From Arenicola marina (taxonomy: Eukaryota > Annelida > Polychaeta > Arenicolidae): a DNA stretch of 64,000 nucleotides. Where the stretch lies: positions 2,636,233-2,700,232 of the forward strand of contig OZ025253.1 in the NCBI GenBank assembly GCA_964019135.1, given 5' to 3'. Both the position numbers and the translations under genes were made by a program. The notes below the pieces were generated by a model. It made no database searches, was not told where the DNA came from, and was given only the letters and a program-made list of their open reading frames with translations. Of the stretch, positions 10,987 through 24,448 are shown piece after piece (position 1 is the first letter of the stretch; every line of letters starts with the position of its first letter).

Positions 10987-13660
10987 CTTCAGGTTGTGTC
11001 ATTATTATGGCCCTCCTTCAGGCTGTGTCATTATGGCCCTCATACAGGCTGTGTCATTATTAAGGCCGTCATTCAGGCTGTGTCATTATTATGGCCGTCC
11101 TTCAAGCTGTGTCATTATTATGGCCGTCCTTCAAGCTGTGTCATTATTATGGCCCTCCTTCAAGCTGTGTCATTATTATGGCAGTCCTTCAAGCTGTGTC
11201 ATTATTATGGCAGTCCTTCAAGCTGTGTCATTATTATGGCCCTCCTTCAAGCTGTGTCATTATTATGGCCCTCCTTCAGACTGTGTCATTATTATGGTCG
11301 TCCTTCAAGTTGTGTCATTATTATGGCCCTCCTTCAGACTGTGTCATTATTATGGCCGTCCTTCAAGCTGTGTCATTATTATGGGCCTCCTTCAGACTGT
11401 GTCATTATTATGGCCGTCCTTCAAGCTGTGTCATTATTATGGCCCTCCTTCAAGCTGTGTCATTATTATGGCCGTCCTTCAAGCTGTGTCATTATTATGG
11501 CCCTCCTTCAAGCTGTGTCATTATTATGGCCCTCCTTCAGACTGTGTCATTATTATGGCCGTCCTTCAAGCTGTGTCATTATTATGGGCCTCCTTCAGAC
11601 TGTGTCATTATTATGGCCGTCATTCAAGCTGTGTCATTATTATGGCCCTCCTTCAAGCTGTGTCATTATTATGGCCGTCCTTCAAGCTGTGTCATTATTA
11701 TGGCCCTCCTTCAAGCTGTGTCATTATTATGATCCTCCTTCAGACTGTGTCATTATTAAGGCCGTCATTCAGGCTGTGTCATTATTATGGGCCTCCTTCA
11801 GACTGTGTCATTATTATGGGCCTCCCTCAGACTGTGTCATTATTATAGCCCTCCTTCAGACTGTGTCATTATTAAGGCCGTCATTCAAGCTGTGTCATTA
11901 TTATGACCCTCCTTCAGACTGTGTCATTATTATGGCCCTCCTTCAGGCTGTGTCATTATTATGGCCCTCCTTCAGGCTGTGTCATTATTATGGCCCTCCT
12001 TCAGACTGTGTCATTATTATGGTCGTCCTTCAAGTTGTGTCATTATTATAGCCGTCCTTCAGGCTGTGTCATTATTATGGCCGTCCTTCAAGCTGTGTCA
12101 TTATTATGGCCGTCCTTCAAGTTGTGTCATTATTATAGGCGTCCTTCAGGCTGTGTCATTATTATGGCCGTCCTTCAGGCTGTGTCATTATGGCCCTCCT
12201 TCAAGCTGTGTCATTATTATGGCCCTCGTGCAGGCTGTGTCATTATTATGGCCGTCCTTCAGGCTGTGTCATTATTATGGGTGTCCTTCAAGCTGTGTCA
12301 TTATTATGGCCGTCCTTCAAGTTGTGTCATTATTATGGCCCTCCTTCAAGCTGTGTCATCTGTATGGCCCTTCTTCAAGCTGTGTCATTATTATGGCCGT
12401 CCTTCAAGCTGTGTCATTATTATGACCCTCCTTCAGACTGTGTCATTATTATGGCCCTCCTTCAGGCTGTGTCATTATTATGGCCCTCCTTCAGGCTGTG
12501 TCATTATTATGGCCCTCCTTCAGGCTGTGTCATTATTATGGCCCTCCTTCAGGCCGTGTCATTATTATGGTCGTCCTTCAAGTTGTGTCATTATTATAGC
12601 CGTCCTTCAGGCTGTGTCATTATTATGGCCGTCCTTCAAGCTGTGTCATTATTATGGCCGTCCTTCAGGCTGTGTCATTATTATGGCCGTTCTTCAAGTT
12701 GTGTCATTATTATGGCCCTCCTTCATGCTGTGTCATTATTATGGCCGTCCTTCAGGCTGTGTCATTATTATGGCCCTCGTGCAGGCTGTGTCATTATTAT
12801 GGCCGTCCTTCAGGCTGTGTCATTATTATGGCCGTTCTTCAAGTTGTGTCATTATTATGGCCCTCCTTCATGCTGTGTCATTATTATGGCCGTCCTTCAG
12901 GCTGTGTCATTATTATGGCCGTCCTTCAAGTTGTGTCATTATTATAGCCGTCCTTCAGGCTGTGTCATTATTATGGCCGTCCTTCAGGCTGTGTCATTAT
13001 GGCCCTCCTTCAAGCTGTGTCATTATTTTTGCCCTCGTTCAGGCTGTGTCATTATTATGGCCGTCCTTCAGACTGTGTCATTATTATGCCTGTCCTTCAG
13101 GCTGTGTCATTATTATGGCCTTCTTTTAGGCTGTGTCATTATTATGGCCGTCCTTCAGGCTGTGTCATTATGGCCCTCCTTCAAGCTGTGTCATTATTAT
13201 GGCCCTCGTTCAGGCTGTGTCATTATTTTGGCAGTCCCTCCAAGCTGTGTCATTATTATGGCCATCCTTCAAGCTGTGTCATTATTATGGCCGTCCTTCA
13301 AGCTGTGTGATTATTATGGCCCTCCTTCATGCTGTGTCATTATTATGGCCGTCCTTCAGGCTGTGTCATTATTATGGCTGTCCTTCAGGCTGTGTCATTA
13401 TTATGGCTGTCCTTCAGGCTGTGTCATTATTATGGCCTTCTTTCATGCTGTGTCATTATTATGGCCGTCCTTCAGGCTGTGTCATTATGGCCCTCCTTCA
13501 AGCTGTGTCATTATTATGGCCCTCGTTCAGGCTGTGTCATTTTTATGGCAGTCCTTCAAGCTGTGTCATTATTATGGCCATCCTTCAAGCTGTGTCATTA
13601 TTATGGCCGGCCTTCAGGCTGTGTCATTAGTATGGCCCTCCTTCAGGCTGTGTCATTATG
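10987..13660. repeat. 29 bp minisatellite, about 92 copies
   Basis: Unit is close to cattattatggccgtccttc plus aagctgtgt; successive gtcattatta starts are 29 bases apart. Unit variants (gccctcc/gccgtcc, caagctg/cagactg/caggctg) recur in blocks, showing block duplication. The unit has no stop in any + frame, so all three + frames stay open for hundreds of codons (29-residue repeats such as AVSLLWPSFKLCHYYGPPS). These are not genes: each frame reads the same DNA, and the variants change residues freely. Confidence 0.97.
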
Positions 13661-14649
13661 TGCTGGGTCTGTGTCTGGTTCCTGACTGGCTGGGATGTAT
13701 GGGGAGGCATGTGACGTGTACTGCCGCAGTCTAACCACACACATTACGAAGCCTGCTGTCGACGTTTGTTTGCCTGTTCACTTATGCGTTGTGTCCTCAT
13801 TTGTCATCTTCTTCGTCGTTCATTTCCTCTTTTTATGACCATTGTTTGTATTATACAAGGAGTCGATATGTTCCCCTGATTAATGATGATATGGCTCGTG
13901 CACTTGTGGCGGTGGTAGATATAGCCACATGCGGATGTTGTCAGCCAATTTACGCCATGACTCTTATTAAAACAGCCCAAATCATGTCAATATCTAACAG
14001 TTTATGAAATATATAACGCAAAAATGACCTTGTTCTTGTGAATAGGGTCACATTGCCTGGGCCCAGAACCAGGCAAGGAACCACTGTTGACACATGCTCC
14101 GGGTGGTAAATGTTTGTTTAAAATTACTCATATAGCTATATTTTTTGGCGCGGAAAATTTAAACTGTTTGCTCTTCACAACGGTGTTTTCGAACGAATAA
14201 AAAATACAGCTCGAAGAGAATAAGAGGCTACATTAATCAAGAATTTAAAACCCGTTACTCTATTATTATCACTAAACATTTGCCGGAGGCCCGTTATCCA
14301 ATTTCCGGCAGTCAACTTCGATAACATTCCTTGTCTATACGAAGGACGTGGGGTAGATGTGCTATAACGTGAGCACAACGCCCCCTGCCGCGAGAATGTT
14401 TTAATGGCTGCCGTCAAACAAACGTTTCCGGTTTTTAGTTCCTGGCTGGGTCTCTTCCTTAATACGCTTTGATCTTCTTTCAATAATATCATTCTCATTT
14501 TCTGACCATTGTCAATAGACTCGTTCCCTGTCTCTACCCTTCAAACGCGCGGCTCTAGACTGGAGCCCCGTCCTCGTTGCCAACCACCGCGAGGGGGGAA
14601 AATGGCGTAAAATCGCTGCACTTTAGACGAGATATCAATTTAGATTACG

Positions 14650-14870
14650 ACGTTCATGGCTTGGGTTTGGGGTGGTGGTGGCGGTGGTGGACTGCTGGGG
14701 GTATGGGTGGGATAAGGGTGTGGGGGGGGTGTGGGGAGTGAGATAGAAGGCTGGCATAGGGGGTGGAGTGGTGGGCTGCGATGGAAGGTGACTTGCACGG
14801 CGGTGATGCGATTGGAAAGTGGGGATTGGAGGGGTGGGGGGATGGTTGATGGTGGGGGTATAAACTAGAT
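14650..14870. repeat. G/T-rich block (GGTGGTGG, GGGGTG)
   Basis: A stretch of G-tract-rich sequence such as ggtggtggtggcggtggtgg on the + strand lies in intron a. There is no coding signal. Confidence 0.65.
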
Positions 14871-15079
14871 GTGAGGGTTCAGGGCGTCCTTGTGTGTGAC
14901 ATTGCCTCGTGGAGTTGGGCATCACATGTGTTTGGTAACTCGGTTAGTGCCCGGCAGAGGGCTCTGCTTTGTGCCGGAGATTGTAGTCTTTGTGCCTAGG
15001 TATCGCCAGCCTTCTGTGTAGGCCTGAAGCCACATCCCACATACATTCAGTTTGTGGTGGCACCTGTGTGGGCGCGGCA

Positions 15080-15425
15080 TTGAGAAAGAAAGAAAGAGAA
15101 ATAGAAAGAGGTAGAGATATATTAGATATAGAAAGAGATATATATAGATATATAGAGATAGAGGGAGAGATACATAGAAATAGATAAGGGGATAGATAGC
15201 TAGATAGACATATATAGATCAACAGAGAGATAGACAGAGGTAGATAGATAGAGATAGATACAGAGAGATATATAGATGCCCCCCCCCGATATCTAGACAG
15301 AGATATAGAGATAGAGGTAGAGGGGATAAATAGATAGATAGAAATAAATAGAGACAGGGAAAGAGATAGACAGAGAGGGATAGAGCGATAGTTATATAGA
15401 TAGAGATTGAGAGAGAACCGAGATA
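15080..15425. repeat. GATA/GAGA microsatellite tract
   Basis: Purine-rich gatagata and agagagata repeats form a nearly continuous simple-sequence tract of about 345 bp, interrupted by a short C8 run near 15280. GATA motifs are numerous but arise from the simple sequence. Confidence 0.9.
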
Positions 15426-15879
15426 TAGCTATGTGGCACAGCTAGGGGGAGTTATCACTGTTGTTTTCATCCAGGGGTAGCTGCCCCTAATGTTCACCCA
15501 CCCAACCACCCACCCACCCACCCGAACAACAGAATATCATGAGCTGCCATGCCTTCAGACCGGCTTGACACCCCGCTCCCCACCCCCTCCCCCGCCGCCC
15601 ACTTCAACTGTTGGTCCATCCAGAACGCATGGTCCCGTTTGATGCGCAATGCATCCTGGGGGAAGGGGGTGGGGGGGGGGGGCTGAACGGTCTATATAAA
15701 GAATATCGACAAGACGTAAGTTTTACTCCTTTAGCGTGTGTGATCGTTCTCCGTGATGGCGTCTACGCTGGGGGTGGAGCGGGCGGGGGGTAGAGGGGGA
15801 GGGGGAGGTGTCGGCGGGCGAGATGAACCGGGGAGGCCGTGATGAACTTGGAAAGACCCTATTACAGTGACCGACCAAA

Positions 15880-16450
15880 CGACCGCCAAATCCCTCTCCC
15901 CCAACTTCCCTTTCCCACCCCTCAACCCTCCCCCCCCCCGTACTGCTAGCGTCCCGCGGGAAATCTCGGGTCGTTTTTTCAGATCCTCCATTTGAAGAGG
16001 ATACATCTCTCATCCCACCCCTCCCCACCCCCTCCTTCTCCCCCTCCCCTACCCCTCCCTACCCACACACAGCCCTCAGTTCCATATCTCTTTTTTTCGG
16101 TCTCTTTCTCTCTTTTTATCTGCCTCTCAACGTCTGCCCCCCCCCCCTCCCCCTCGCCCCCTCCTCACCCCTAGTGATCACTCCCCGCCGAGGCGTCCGC
16201 CACGGGCTCAAGGCGCGATTTTCATGTCTCTAAGATGGCGCCCAGAGATTTCACGACTGGGGACTACCCCTCCACCACCCCTCCCTCCTAGCCCTCCGTC
16301 ACCGTGCTATCGCCCCCTCCCTCTAGAATCCCGTCGCCACCCGCCAACCCTCTCCCAGTCTTCTATCCCCCGCCAACCCGACCCCCCCCCCATCGCCCCC
16401 CCCCCTCCCCGTCGCTCCCTCCCCCATCCCCCGTCAGGCTACTCCCAGTT
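15880..16450. repeat. C-rich low-complexity block
   Basis: Long pyrimidine-biased sequence with C8-C11 runs (near 15930, 16138, 16383 and 16400). The interval 16190-16260 includes a less biased segment with aagatggcgcc. No gene is seen. Confidence 0.7.
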
Positions 16451-16969
16451 TCCTTTCCTTGTCACCCTGACGAGTAGATAACTGGTCTCCGTGGGTCGAG
16501 GTCCGTGAAGGAAGGGCGACCGACCTCCAGCGTTGTATGGGTGTGGGGGAGGGGGGCTGTGGGGTATAGGATCGGGCTGTGACCACCATGTATGTTTGAC
16601 CTCCAACGACCCTGAACGTCTCCATCTATTAACCTCCCTCTCTACCCCTCCCTCTACACTCCCACCCTTTCATAACCCCACCCCCTCTTTCTATACCCTC
16701 TATATTCTGTAACCGGCTCTTCCTGCCCCACCACATCTCTTCCTCTCCTAAACCCCCCCCCCTCTCTCTCGCTGTCTGTCTCTCATGTAGTCGCCATCTT
16801 GTGTTGAGGGACGAGGGATTCTCAAGCCAAAGTCACGAATATTGAGCCAATTTATCCCGGTGAGCGCGTTTGTGCGGCGCGGTTCATTCAATGTGACATT
16901 ACATCGTATGCCTTTCATCGGCGTCTTGTGATCTGCAACTCCATCGTGCTACTTCTGACAAAGCCTTTT

Positions 16970-17538
16970 TCTTACATCTGTATTAATTACATCTGTATTT
17001 GTTACATCTGTATTTGTTACATCTGTATTTGTTACATTTGTAGCTGTTACATCTGTATTTGTTACATCTGTATTTGTTACATCTGTATTTGTTACATCTG
17101 TATTTGTTACATCTGTATTTCTTACAACTGTATTTCTTACAACTGCATTTCTTACTTCTGTATTTCTTCCATCTGTATTTCTTCCATCTGTATTTCTCAC
17201 AACTGTATTTCTTACATCTGTATTTCTTACAACTGCATTTCTTACAACTGCATTTCTTACAACTGCATTTCTTACTTCTGTATTTCTTACATCTGTATTT
17301 CTTACATCTGTATTTCTTCCATCTGTATTTCTTCCATCTGTATTTCTTCCATCTGTATTTCTTCCATCTGTATTTCTTCCATCTGTATTTCTTCCATCTG
17401 TATTTCTTCCATCTGTATTTCTTACATCTGTATTTCTTCCATCTGTATTTCTTACTTCTGTATTTCTTACATCTGTATTTCTTCCATCTGTATTTCTTAC
17501 TTCTGTATTTCTTACATCTGTATTTCTTACATCTGTAA
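16970..17538. repeat. 15 bp minisatellite, about 38 copies
   Basis: Unit is acatctgtatttctt or acatctgtatttgtt. The variants are ordered: tttgttacatctgta on the left, tttcttacaactg in the middle, tttcttccatctgta on the right, which shows stepwise expansion. Since 15 is a multiple of three, + frames give 5-residue repeats (CYICI, SSICI, YFLHL). There is no evidence of coding. Confidence 0.95.
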
Positions 17539-19026
17539 TACCAATATCATCACCATTATTATTACCAAATGACGGTTATGAGTGTAAATTGGGAAGGGCC
17601 GCTAGCAAGGGCGAGGCGCGCTTTGCTGATACACAAGGGTTAAAGTGGCTTATACAGGAATATTTTCCATGAAAGAAAAAAAAAAATAAATGAAGAGAAA
17701 TTAGGTATTTAGGTTCTGAGTATAAAGGTGCAAATATGTTGTGTATAATAATCAACAGAGCATGCTGTTGGGCAACCTTTTGTGGTCGAGTGTCGTGTGG
17801 GAAAGTGTGACTTTCTTGTGTACTACGTCATCAAAGTTCGCACATCGCTGCCGTTGTGTGCCTCGTAACATGTGATAACACATACAGTTTGTACAGCGTT
17901 AAACAAAAATGATTTACACACAATACGTACATTCTATATAATCGCCTACTTGACAGCGCCAACTCTAGGGGTTTCCCTTTTCCGTCTACTTTAAATCTTG
18001 GCGATAGATGCTTCTCATGTAAATTTAATACAGGCGATATTGGCTAGAAACTTGCTGTGTGAGCAGCGTTACGACAGTAAGGACCCTGTATATCCGAACT
18101 CACGTTGTATGATATGAACTCTCGTATATTCTCGTCTGCACTCACCCAGTGGCCGTTAACATCCGGGTGAGTTGTGGAGAAGAGATAACCGGCAGTTCCA
18201 TTCTATATATCATCGTTATAATGACACGTTTGTTTTGAATCTCTATCCACCTTGCACTGACAGGAGTGGGGGGGGGGGGGGGCAGATTCAGTGGATGGAA
18301 GCTGTACCAAACAAACATTTGGTTTTTATATATTTATATTGAAATACGGTTTGTGATGGATTTATTGAGATGGGGGCACGCACCGGAAGTCTGGTCATAT
18401 AAAGCAGGAGGTCTGGGAAAGGACGCCGAAGGAGGGGAGGGTGGGGGGGGGGCGTAGTCGCATCCAAAACTGACGGCCTGACACACACTGATGAAAAGCG
18501 GGTATAGCGGTACGGTAGGGGCTGACGGGGGTGGAGGAGGGACGTGGACGCCACATTTTCAATGATAATCAATTATGTTTCAATTTTCGTTCAATCAGTT
18601 ACACCTGCGCATTGATAAAATGTTTAAACTAGATAAAATGAATTACAAATAAGATGCGAGGCTATACTTTGTTATTGTGATGTATCGGCTGTCGTTCTTT
18701 TGAATCTGTTTTCCTATAGCCCTCACCCCCCGCCCCCCTTCCCTTACTTTGTCACCCGTCTGCTGTCATGGCAACCCCTGGGCCTGTTAAGTCTGTCCCG
18801 CTGGCCCTCACGAAATCGATTATTGTTGTAAAATGCTTGGGTTGGGGTATACGTGAGCTATGCTGCAAAAAAGGTTTTCGCTCACATAAAAGATAGATTT
18901 TGTCTTCTATCTGGGAAATTCTATTGAAATGAACATGTTTCTACCAAGAACGACAGCAGCTTATGTGTGCTCTAAGGTGGCATGAAACACCAAAACAGAT
19001 GAAAGGTGGGATAAAACCCATGAAAA
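17539..19026. other. intronic stretch without recognised features
   Basis: AT-balanced intronic sequence with a poly-A/T-rich patch near 17680 and two poly-G runs (18269-18282, 18440-18450). No exon, RNA gene or repeat family was recognised. Confidence 0.5.
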
Positions 19027-19686
19027 AGACACGATCCATCCATCGCACCGCCTCGTCCCCACACATGACGTGGGTATAGGTAGACACGATCCATCCATCG
19101 CACCGCCTCGTCCCCACACATGACGTGGGTATAGGTAGACACGATCCATCCATCGCACCGCCTCGTCCCCACACATGACGTGGGTATAGGTAGACACGAT
19201 CCATCCCTCGCACCGCCTCGTCCCCACACATGACGTGGGTATAGGTAGACACGATCCATCCATCGCACCGCCTCGTCCCCACACATCACCTGGGTATAGG
19301 TAGACACGATCCATCCATCGCACCGCCTCGTCCCCACACATGACGTGGGTATAGGTAGACACGATCCATCCATCGCACCGCCTCGTCCCCACACATGACG
19401 TGGGTATAGGTAGACACGATCCATCTATCGCACCGCCTCGTCCCCACACATGACGTGGGTATAGGTAGACACGATCCATCCATCGCACCGCCTCGTCCCC
19501 ACACATGACGTGGGTATAGGTAGACACGATCCATCCATCGCACCGCCTCGTCCCCACACATGACGTGGGTATAGGTAGACACGATCCATCCATCGCACCG
19601 CCTCGTCCCCACACATGACGTGGGTATAGGTAGACACGATCCATCCATCGCACCGCCTCGTCCCCACACATCACGTGGGTATAGGT
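19027..19686. repeat. 55 bp minisatellite, exactly 12 copies
   Basis: Starts of agacacgatccatccatcgc recur every 55 bases from 19027; 12 units end at 19686 with almost no divergence. The sixth-unit region carries cacatcacctggg and the last unit cacatcacgtggg instead of cacatgacgtggg. The minus strand gives long open frames (GWIVSTYTHVMCGDEAVR repeats) that are by-products of the array. Confidence 0.97.
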
Positions 19687-19739
19687 ATCAAGCTTTGATG
19701 TGATCGCTCTCGGAAGAGACGTCCTTCGTCTTCCTCTGT

Positions 19740-20060
19740 AGACGGATGCCGTTATCCCTGTCCTCTCCGCCCCGCCCCCCCCCCCACCCCCAGCCCCTCA
19801 CTCGCCTCCCCACAACCCTAAGGGGCGGGGGGGGGGTCGTCTCACAGACAAAGGAACGGGTCTTTACTTAAGTACGCCACCAGAGAGCGCCACCGGCGGC
19901 GTCCGCGGACTCGATGCGAGATTACCGCGGTGACGTCACGTTCTTAGTGGGGAAGCTGGGGGGTGACGAGATTTGCGAGATGAAGGAAGCCACTTACCTG
20001 GTATTGAACTCCCCACCTCCACCGTGTGTGGAACGTGAGCGGCTCGGGGCGACACGGGGT
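19740..20060. other. GC-rich intronic segment
   Basis: CpG-containing sequence with C/G runs (19780-19835), then gcgccaccggcggcgtccgc and ggtgacgtcacg near 19925. It could be a small CpG-rich patch, but no promoter or exon is supported. Confidence 0.35.
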
Positions 20061-20610
20061 TTGGGGTAACATTAGGAGGGGGTGCGTGGGGGCTGACAAT
20101 CCACGTCACGTGACACTAAGCGCCGGAGCCGATACATGCTAAGTGTGGGAGTGAGGGCTTGGTGGGAGTTCGGGGGGGGGGGGGGGGTGGAGGTCACGTA
20201 CCGGTTGCCCAGCTCGGTGATACCCGTGGGGTTGTCCCTTGAGAGTGCTCGCCGTCTGCCGCCCTCGCACATGTATCTGAACAAACACCATCCAAACAAC
20301 CTTCATCGTTTAGTCTTCCTCTGAGAAAATATTACCATAATCTAAGTCCTTAATTACTTAGAATACAGAGAAACCTCAAAGTAGAAATAAAAATCTTTAT
20401 GTATGTAGGTAGATATATTGCAAATGTATTGCAAAAATACAAACATAGTCTAGTGTGCAACAAATAAAGGAAATAAAACGCTTTAAACATTTAAATATTT
20501 AGGCATTTTGTCTACTTATTCCAAAAAGACATGGTGTGCAACAAATATCATTATATTGCTAGATGTGTACATCCAGCATCAGTAAGGTATGGCTTCCTTA
20601 TGCGTAACGC

Positions 20611-20820
20611 CATCAAACATGGCGGTCGGTGCCGGCCACTCGTTCAGATGACGTCATCAAACATGGCGGTCGGTGCCAGCAACTCGTTCAGATGACGTCA
20701 TCAAACATGGCGGTCGGTGCCGACCACTCGTTTAGATGACGTCATCAAACATGGCGGTCGGTGCCGGCCACTCGTTCAGATGACGTCATCAAACTTGGTT
20801 TTGCTGACCACTCGTTTAGC
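20611..20820. repeat. 44 bp tandem repeat carrying palindromic CRE sites
   Basis: Four full copies and a degraded fifth of a 44 bp unit starting catcaaacatggcggtcggt. Each full copy has a perfect TGACGTCA palindrome (20649, 20693, 20737, 20781) and an aaacatggcgg stretch resembling a YY1 site. TGACGTCA is the known CREB/ATF full site. Whether these act as an intronic enhancer is not known. Confidence 0.9.
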
Positions 20821-20834
20821 CATATACAAGACAT

Positions 20835-20962
20835 GATCTCGGAGGCTATGAACCCTGTCCCCTGTATCGGGGGCGTGTTTCATCCAACCCCATTTCATTG
20901 GGAGGTTTCTTCGCCCAGAATTTAGCTTTCATGTGCACAAATATAAACCTAAAACACATGGT
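20835..20962 (+). mobile_element. SINE family 1, 3' part
   Basis: The segment from gtatcgggggcgtgtttcat through gggaggtttcttcgcccaga to catgtgcacaaatataaacc and taaaacac matches, in the same order, the tail of the tRNA-headed copy at 30781. The tRNA-like head is missing, so it is a 5'-truncated copy. Confidence 0.6.
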
Positions 20963-21079
20963 AGTCATGGAGCGTCAACATCACGTGGTCTGAAGCCTCG
21001 TAATGTTGTAGGTATCACCTTGTCGGTCACAGCACTGGGGTCAGGGTAAAGCAATAGTCGGACCGGCCTAGCTACCGCC

Positions 21080-21600
21080 GGGTGGGTCTTCTGGTGAGGG
21101 GGAGGAAGGCGGGGAGGGGTGGGGGACTGGCAGGGTGGAGGAGGGGTGAGGGAGGGGGAGAGGGGTTATGCATTTATCGACTGTGTTTTTATCGAGTGTC
21201 TTTAGTGTGTGGGTTGGAGAGTGGTGATTACGAGTGGGGGTGGGGGATGGTAGGTGGTGATAGGGGATGGGGGGGGGGTGATGGCTAAGGAGTAGGAGTT
21301 ACTGCAGTTTGTGAGAGCGGTTTGGGGAGTGGTGAGTGGGTGGTCGGGGTGGTGGATGAGGACTAAGGATTGGGATCTGGCGGTGGGGGGTATAGAGTAC
21401 GAATTATGTGGTGGGGTGAGGGTAAGTCGTGGTAAGGGGTGGGGTGGGGTTGGGTTTGATTGACCCCCCTGTCAGCCCCGGGGTGGTCCTCAGTCCTCCG
21501 TTATTGGCTGATCGCTATACGGGGCACGTAGCAGACAGAGCGGGTACAGGACAGCGGGAGGGGGGTGGGGGGGGGGCAGAGGAGAGGGGCCGGGGCATCG
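21080..21600. repeat. G-rich low-complexity block
   Basis: Many GGGG-containing runs on the + strand (near 21095-21160, 21235-21280, 21380-21460, 21555-21580). There is G-quadruplex potential and no coding signal. Confidence 0.65.
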
Positions 21601-24448
21601 ATTCTTCTGTCCGTCGGACCATCTCAGGGTGGAAGACGCAGAAAATAAATGGCTTCGGTTTAATTACTAGAAACCCTTTCTTTTCACCCACACTGCTGGG
21701 GACCTCCCCCCCCCCCCCCAGTCCGGCCATAATATTATGTCCTCGCATACGTTAAACTCCGTTAATGAATAGCTAGCTGGTACCACCCACTATTTGGTTA
21801 TTTATGATGTGACCGCGATGTCTGTATGGCATATGTTTGTCATTTGGATGAGCGGACGATGTCAATAGTTGGGTCTCTTCGGCCTCGACTTTAAATGTAT
21901 AATGTATCCATCCATTGCAAAAAAAAACGATCTATTTACTCAGATGGCACTAATCAATGAATCTGAATCACTGTCAGATAGAAGTCCGCGGAATATTCGC
22001 CAGAGACCCGCCTGCCCGCCGCCAGTTTCCGCGTCCGTCATAATGTTTAAGTAATGTCTTTGTGCGCGTCACTCCCATGGTGAGTCAATAAATCAGCAGT
22101 TTGAAATAAATCTAGAGATTTTGGTTAGTATAACCATTTCTAAAAAATCTTGAAATTTTAATCTTGAAAATCTTGATAAAGTTTACATTTTCAACAAATA
22201 AAATCTTGACATTTTTGTTGAAATTACCCTTTTGAGAAAATATTGAAATTGTGTTGTGCTGATCTTTTCGAACAAATGTGGACATTTTGTTGGCATTAAG
22301 CCTACTCTTATAAACAGGTTACTCCCACCGTGTGTAGCTTCGGAGTAGGTGAAGAATCCTCTCAGTAGCCAAAGGTCAAGGTCGTGTAACCGAATAAAGG
22401 GTGTTGTATTAGCCTATAATTTCTCTCAGAGGAATAAAATATGACTGCGTTTCTCGACGTCGAGGAGGAAACAGCCGCTTGAACCGAAGCCGCCCGTAAC
22501 CAGGGCAATAAAACTCGGCCATTTCATTGCCCAAGGAATGGAACATATGAGGCCACATCCAATGGAGCACTTCTCGGTGGCCGTTCGTTGGTCGTGACTC
22601 ATCTTTGGTGGAGATAAAGCTAAAAGGGGATGGTCACATTAAGGAGCTGTCTACAGTTTCATTGCCGGCCTGCGAAACTAAATCTTCTGCAGCAAGCGGA
22701 GTTCGCATTCCGGGAACGGGGGTTTCGTATGATTTCGAACGAACTGCATTATGGGTGGAAATAAAACCCGAAGATTATTTTCTTTGTTGTGGCTACAGCC
22801 ATGCAGTTATCACGTCCGTCTGTTTCTAGCCTACTGCTAAAAAAACGCATAGATATTTTTCCTCAGAAGAATAATGGCATCAGTAGAAATACGAGCCAGC
22901 CTGGTCATATAGTTTGACGTATGTTTTCGTCGTTGACAGTCTTAATGAGACCGGGGATGGTATACCTGGCTTCCTTTCCTACGCCCGGGAACATCTTGCC
23001 CAGTTTTTCCTCCAGCGGCTAGTCGAGTGAGATGAGATCACATATTGCGTCGTTAAAGCCGGTCTTTTCTCATCGTTACGATACGGGAGGCTTTAAAGAC
23101 TCCCACCCAGTCAAATTACCCGGCGTGCCTTGCGCGACTCGCGAGGAGGCCAGCAGACGACATATCATCTACTTTGATGATATTTGGATTTGGCCGACCC
23201 AATTTTCCCGGCTCCTTGTTTTCGCACCTCATTTTATCCAAACTGATAATAAAAAAAATCCTTTGGGCGCGTAAGATATAGGGGACAGGAGGCACTTAAG
23301 GCGCTACCTAGGACGAGATTGGGAACCCGTCAGTATTAAACCCACAGGGAATACGATTAAATAGCTTATCGTTATACCCATTATGCCGCGTGGTGAGGTC
23401 AAGACCAACCACGGAGCCATGAGAGACAACAGAAAGTAAGGGAAAAGAGAAGCAAAGCCACTGACAAACACCCCACCCCCCTCCCTCTCTCTCTCTCCCA
23501 CATCAATGACCATATAACCTTTCTGGTTGCCCTTCCGGAGCCCAGGAACGAAGTGTTCCTTTGGGCGTGTTACCCAGGAATGGAAAACGAGAAAAGTTGA
23601 ATGACTGAACTGGCCACACCTTTGGCCTTTTCCCTGCCGATCCCTCTCCGCCGCAGTTATTGCAACCGCGGGTGGAAGCGCTTCCGCCTCTGCTAGGAAT
23701 GATACCGTCATGGCGACGACCTGTGTCATCTATAACACTTTTTGTTGGCTTTCCCCGACTCAAGCTAAACTCCCCATTCAGCATTGGTTTTATTATGGCA
23801 AATTTTCATATTATCCGTTTGAGCCAATCTAAAAAGTGATGTTTTTATTACTCTTCATGTATTCCATAGCAAAACAAAATCCCTAAGAGGATGACCGCTT
23901 AGCTCTGCGGGTCGAAGGGAGAGTCACCCGCGAGGTTCAGCCGAATTAATCTGTCCATTTCAGATGTATTATAAATAGTTCAGCCGGCTCCGGGGAGGGG
24001 GAGTGAAGGGGTGGGGGGGGGGGCGAGGGGGGGCATACCAAGGGATGTGGATTACATATTGGCCCAGGGATAGCGGCCGGCTGGTGTTGTGTGGGAGAGG
24101 GGGGGAGGGTGGAGGGGGTGGGGGGTAGCTGGCAATTGCGTGGTTCGCATGTTATAACGCCGCATCCCTCAGTCAAAGCATACCTCACACGAACGAATCG
24201 CCAAAAAATCCCAATTAAATTGATTCGGTGATGACGTATAAGGAAGAAGCCACATTTTCTTATTGATACTGACGTCGGCGGCACGTAGACCTGTCTCTGG
24301 CCATCCCGCTCTGCCACGTGTCACCCCATTGCACCTGGCCGGTCTGGAGCCGTGGCCACGGGGTCCGCATACATACCTCCACGGACCTAAACAAAACCGC
24401 TCCCGACAAGAGAGTGGTAGCATGTCTGAGTAGAGAGGGCGGCTGTGC

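Noticed and set aside
10970-13734. Proteins with WPSFKLCHYYG-type repeats
   Set aside because: A stop-free 29 bp repeat read in three overlapping + frames. Several equally long frames cover the same DNA, so none is favoured.
18941-19674. Minus-strand repeat proteins (GWIVSTYTHVMCGDEAVR)
   Set aside because: By-product of the 55 bp array; several shifted frames are open at once and the units are almost identical DNA.
19027-19686. CRISPR-like array
   Set aside because: The 55 bp units are contiguous with no unique spacers, and the context is an animal intron; an ordinary minisatellite. The same applies to the other arrays.
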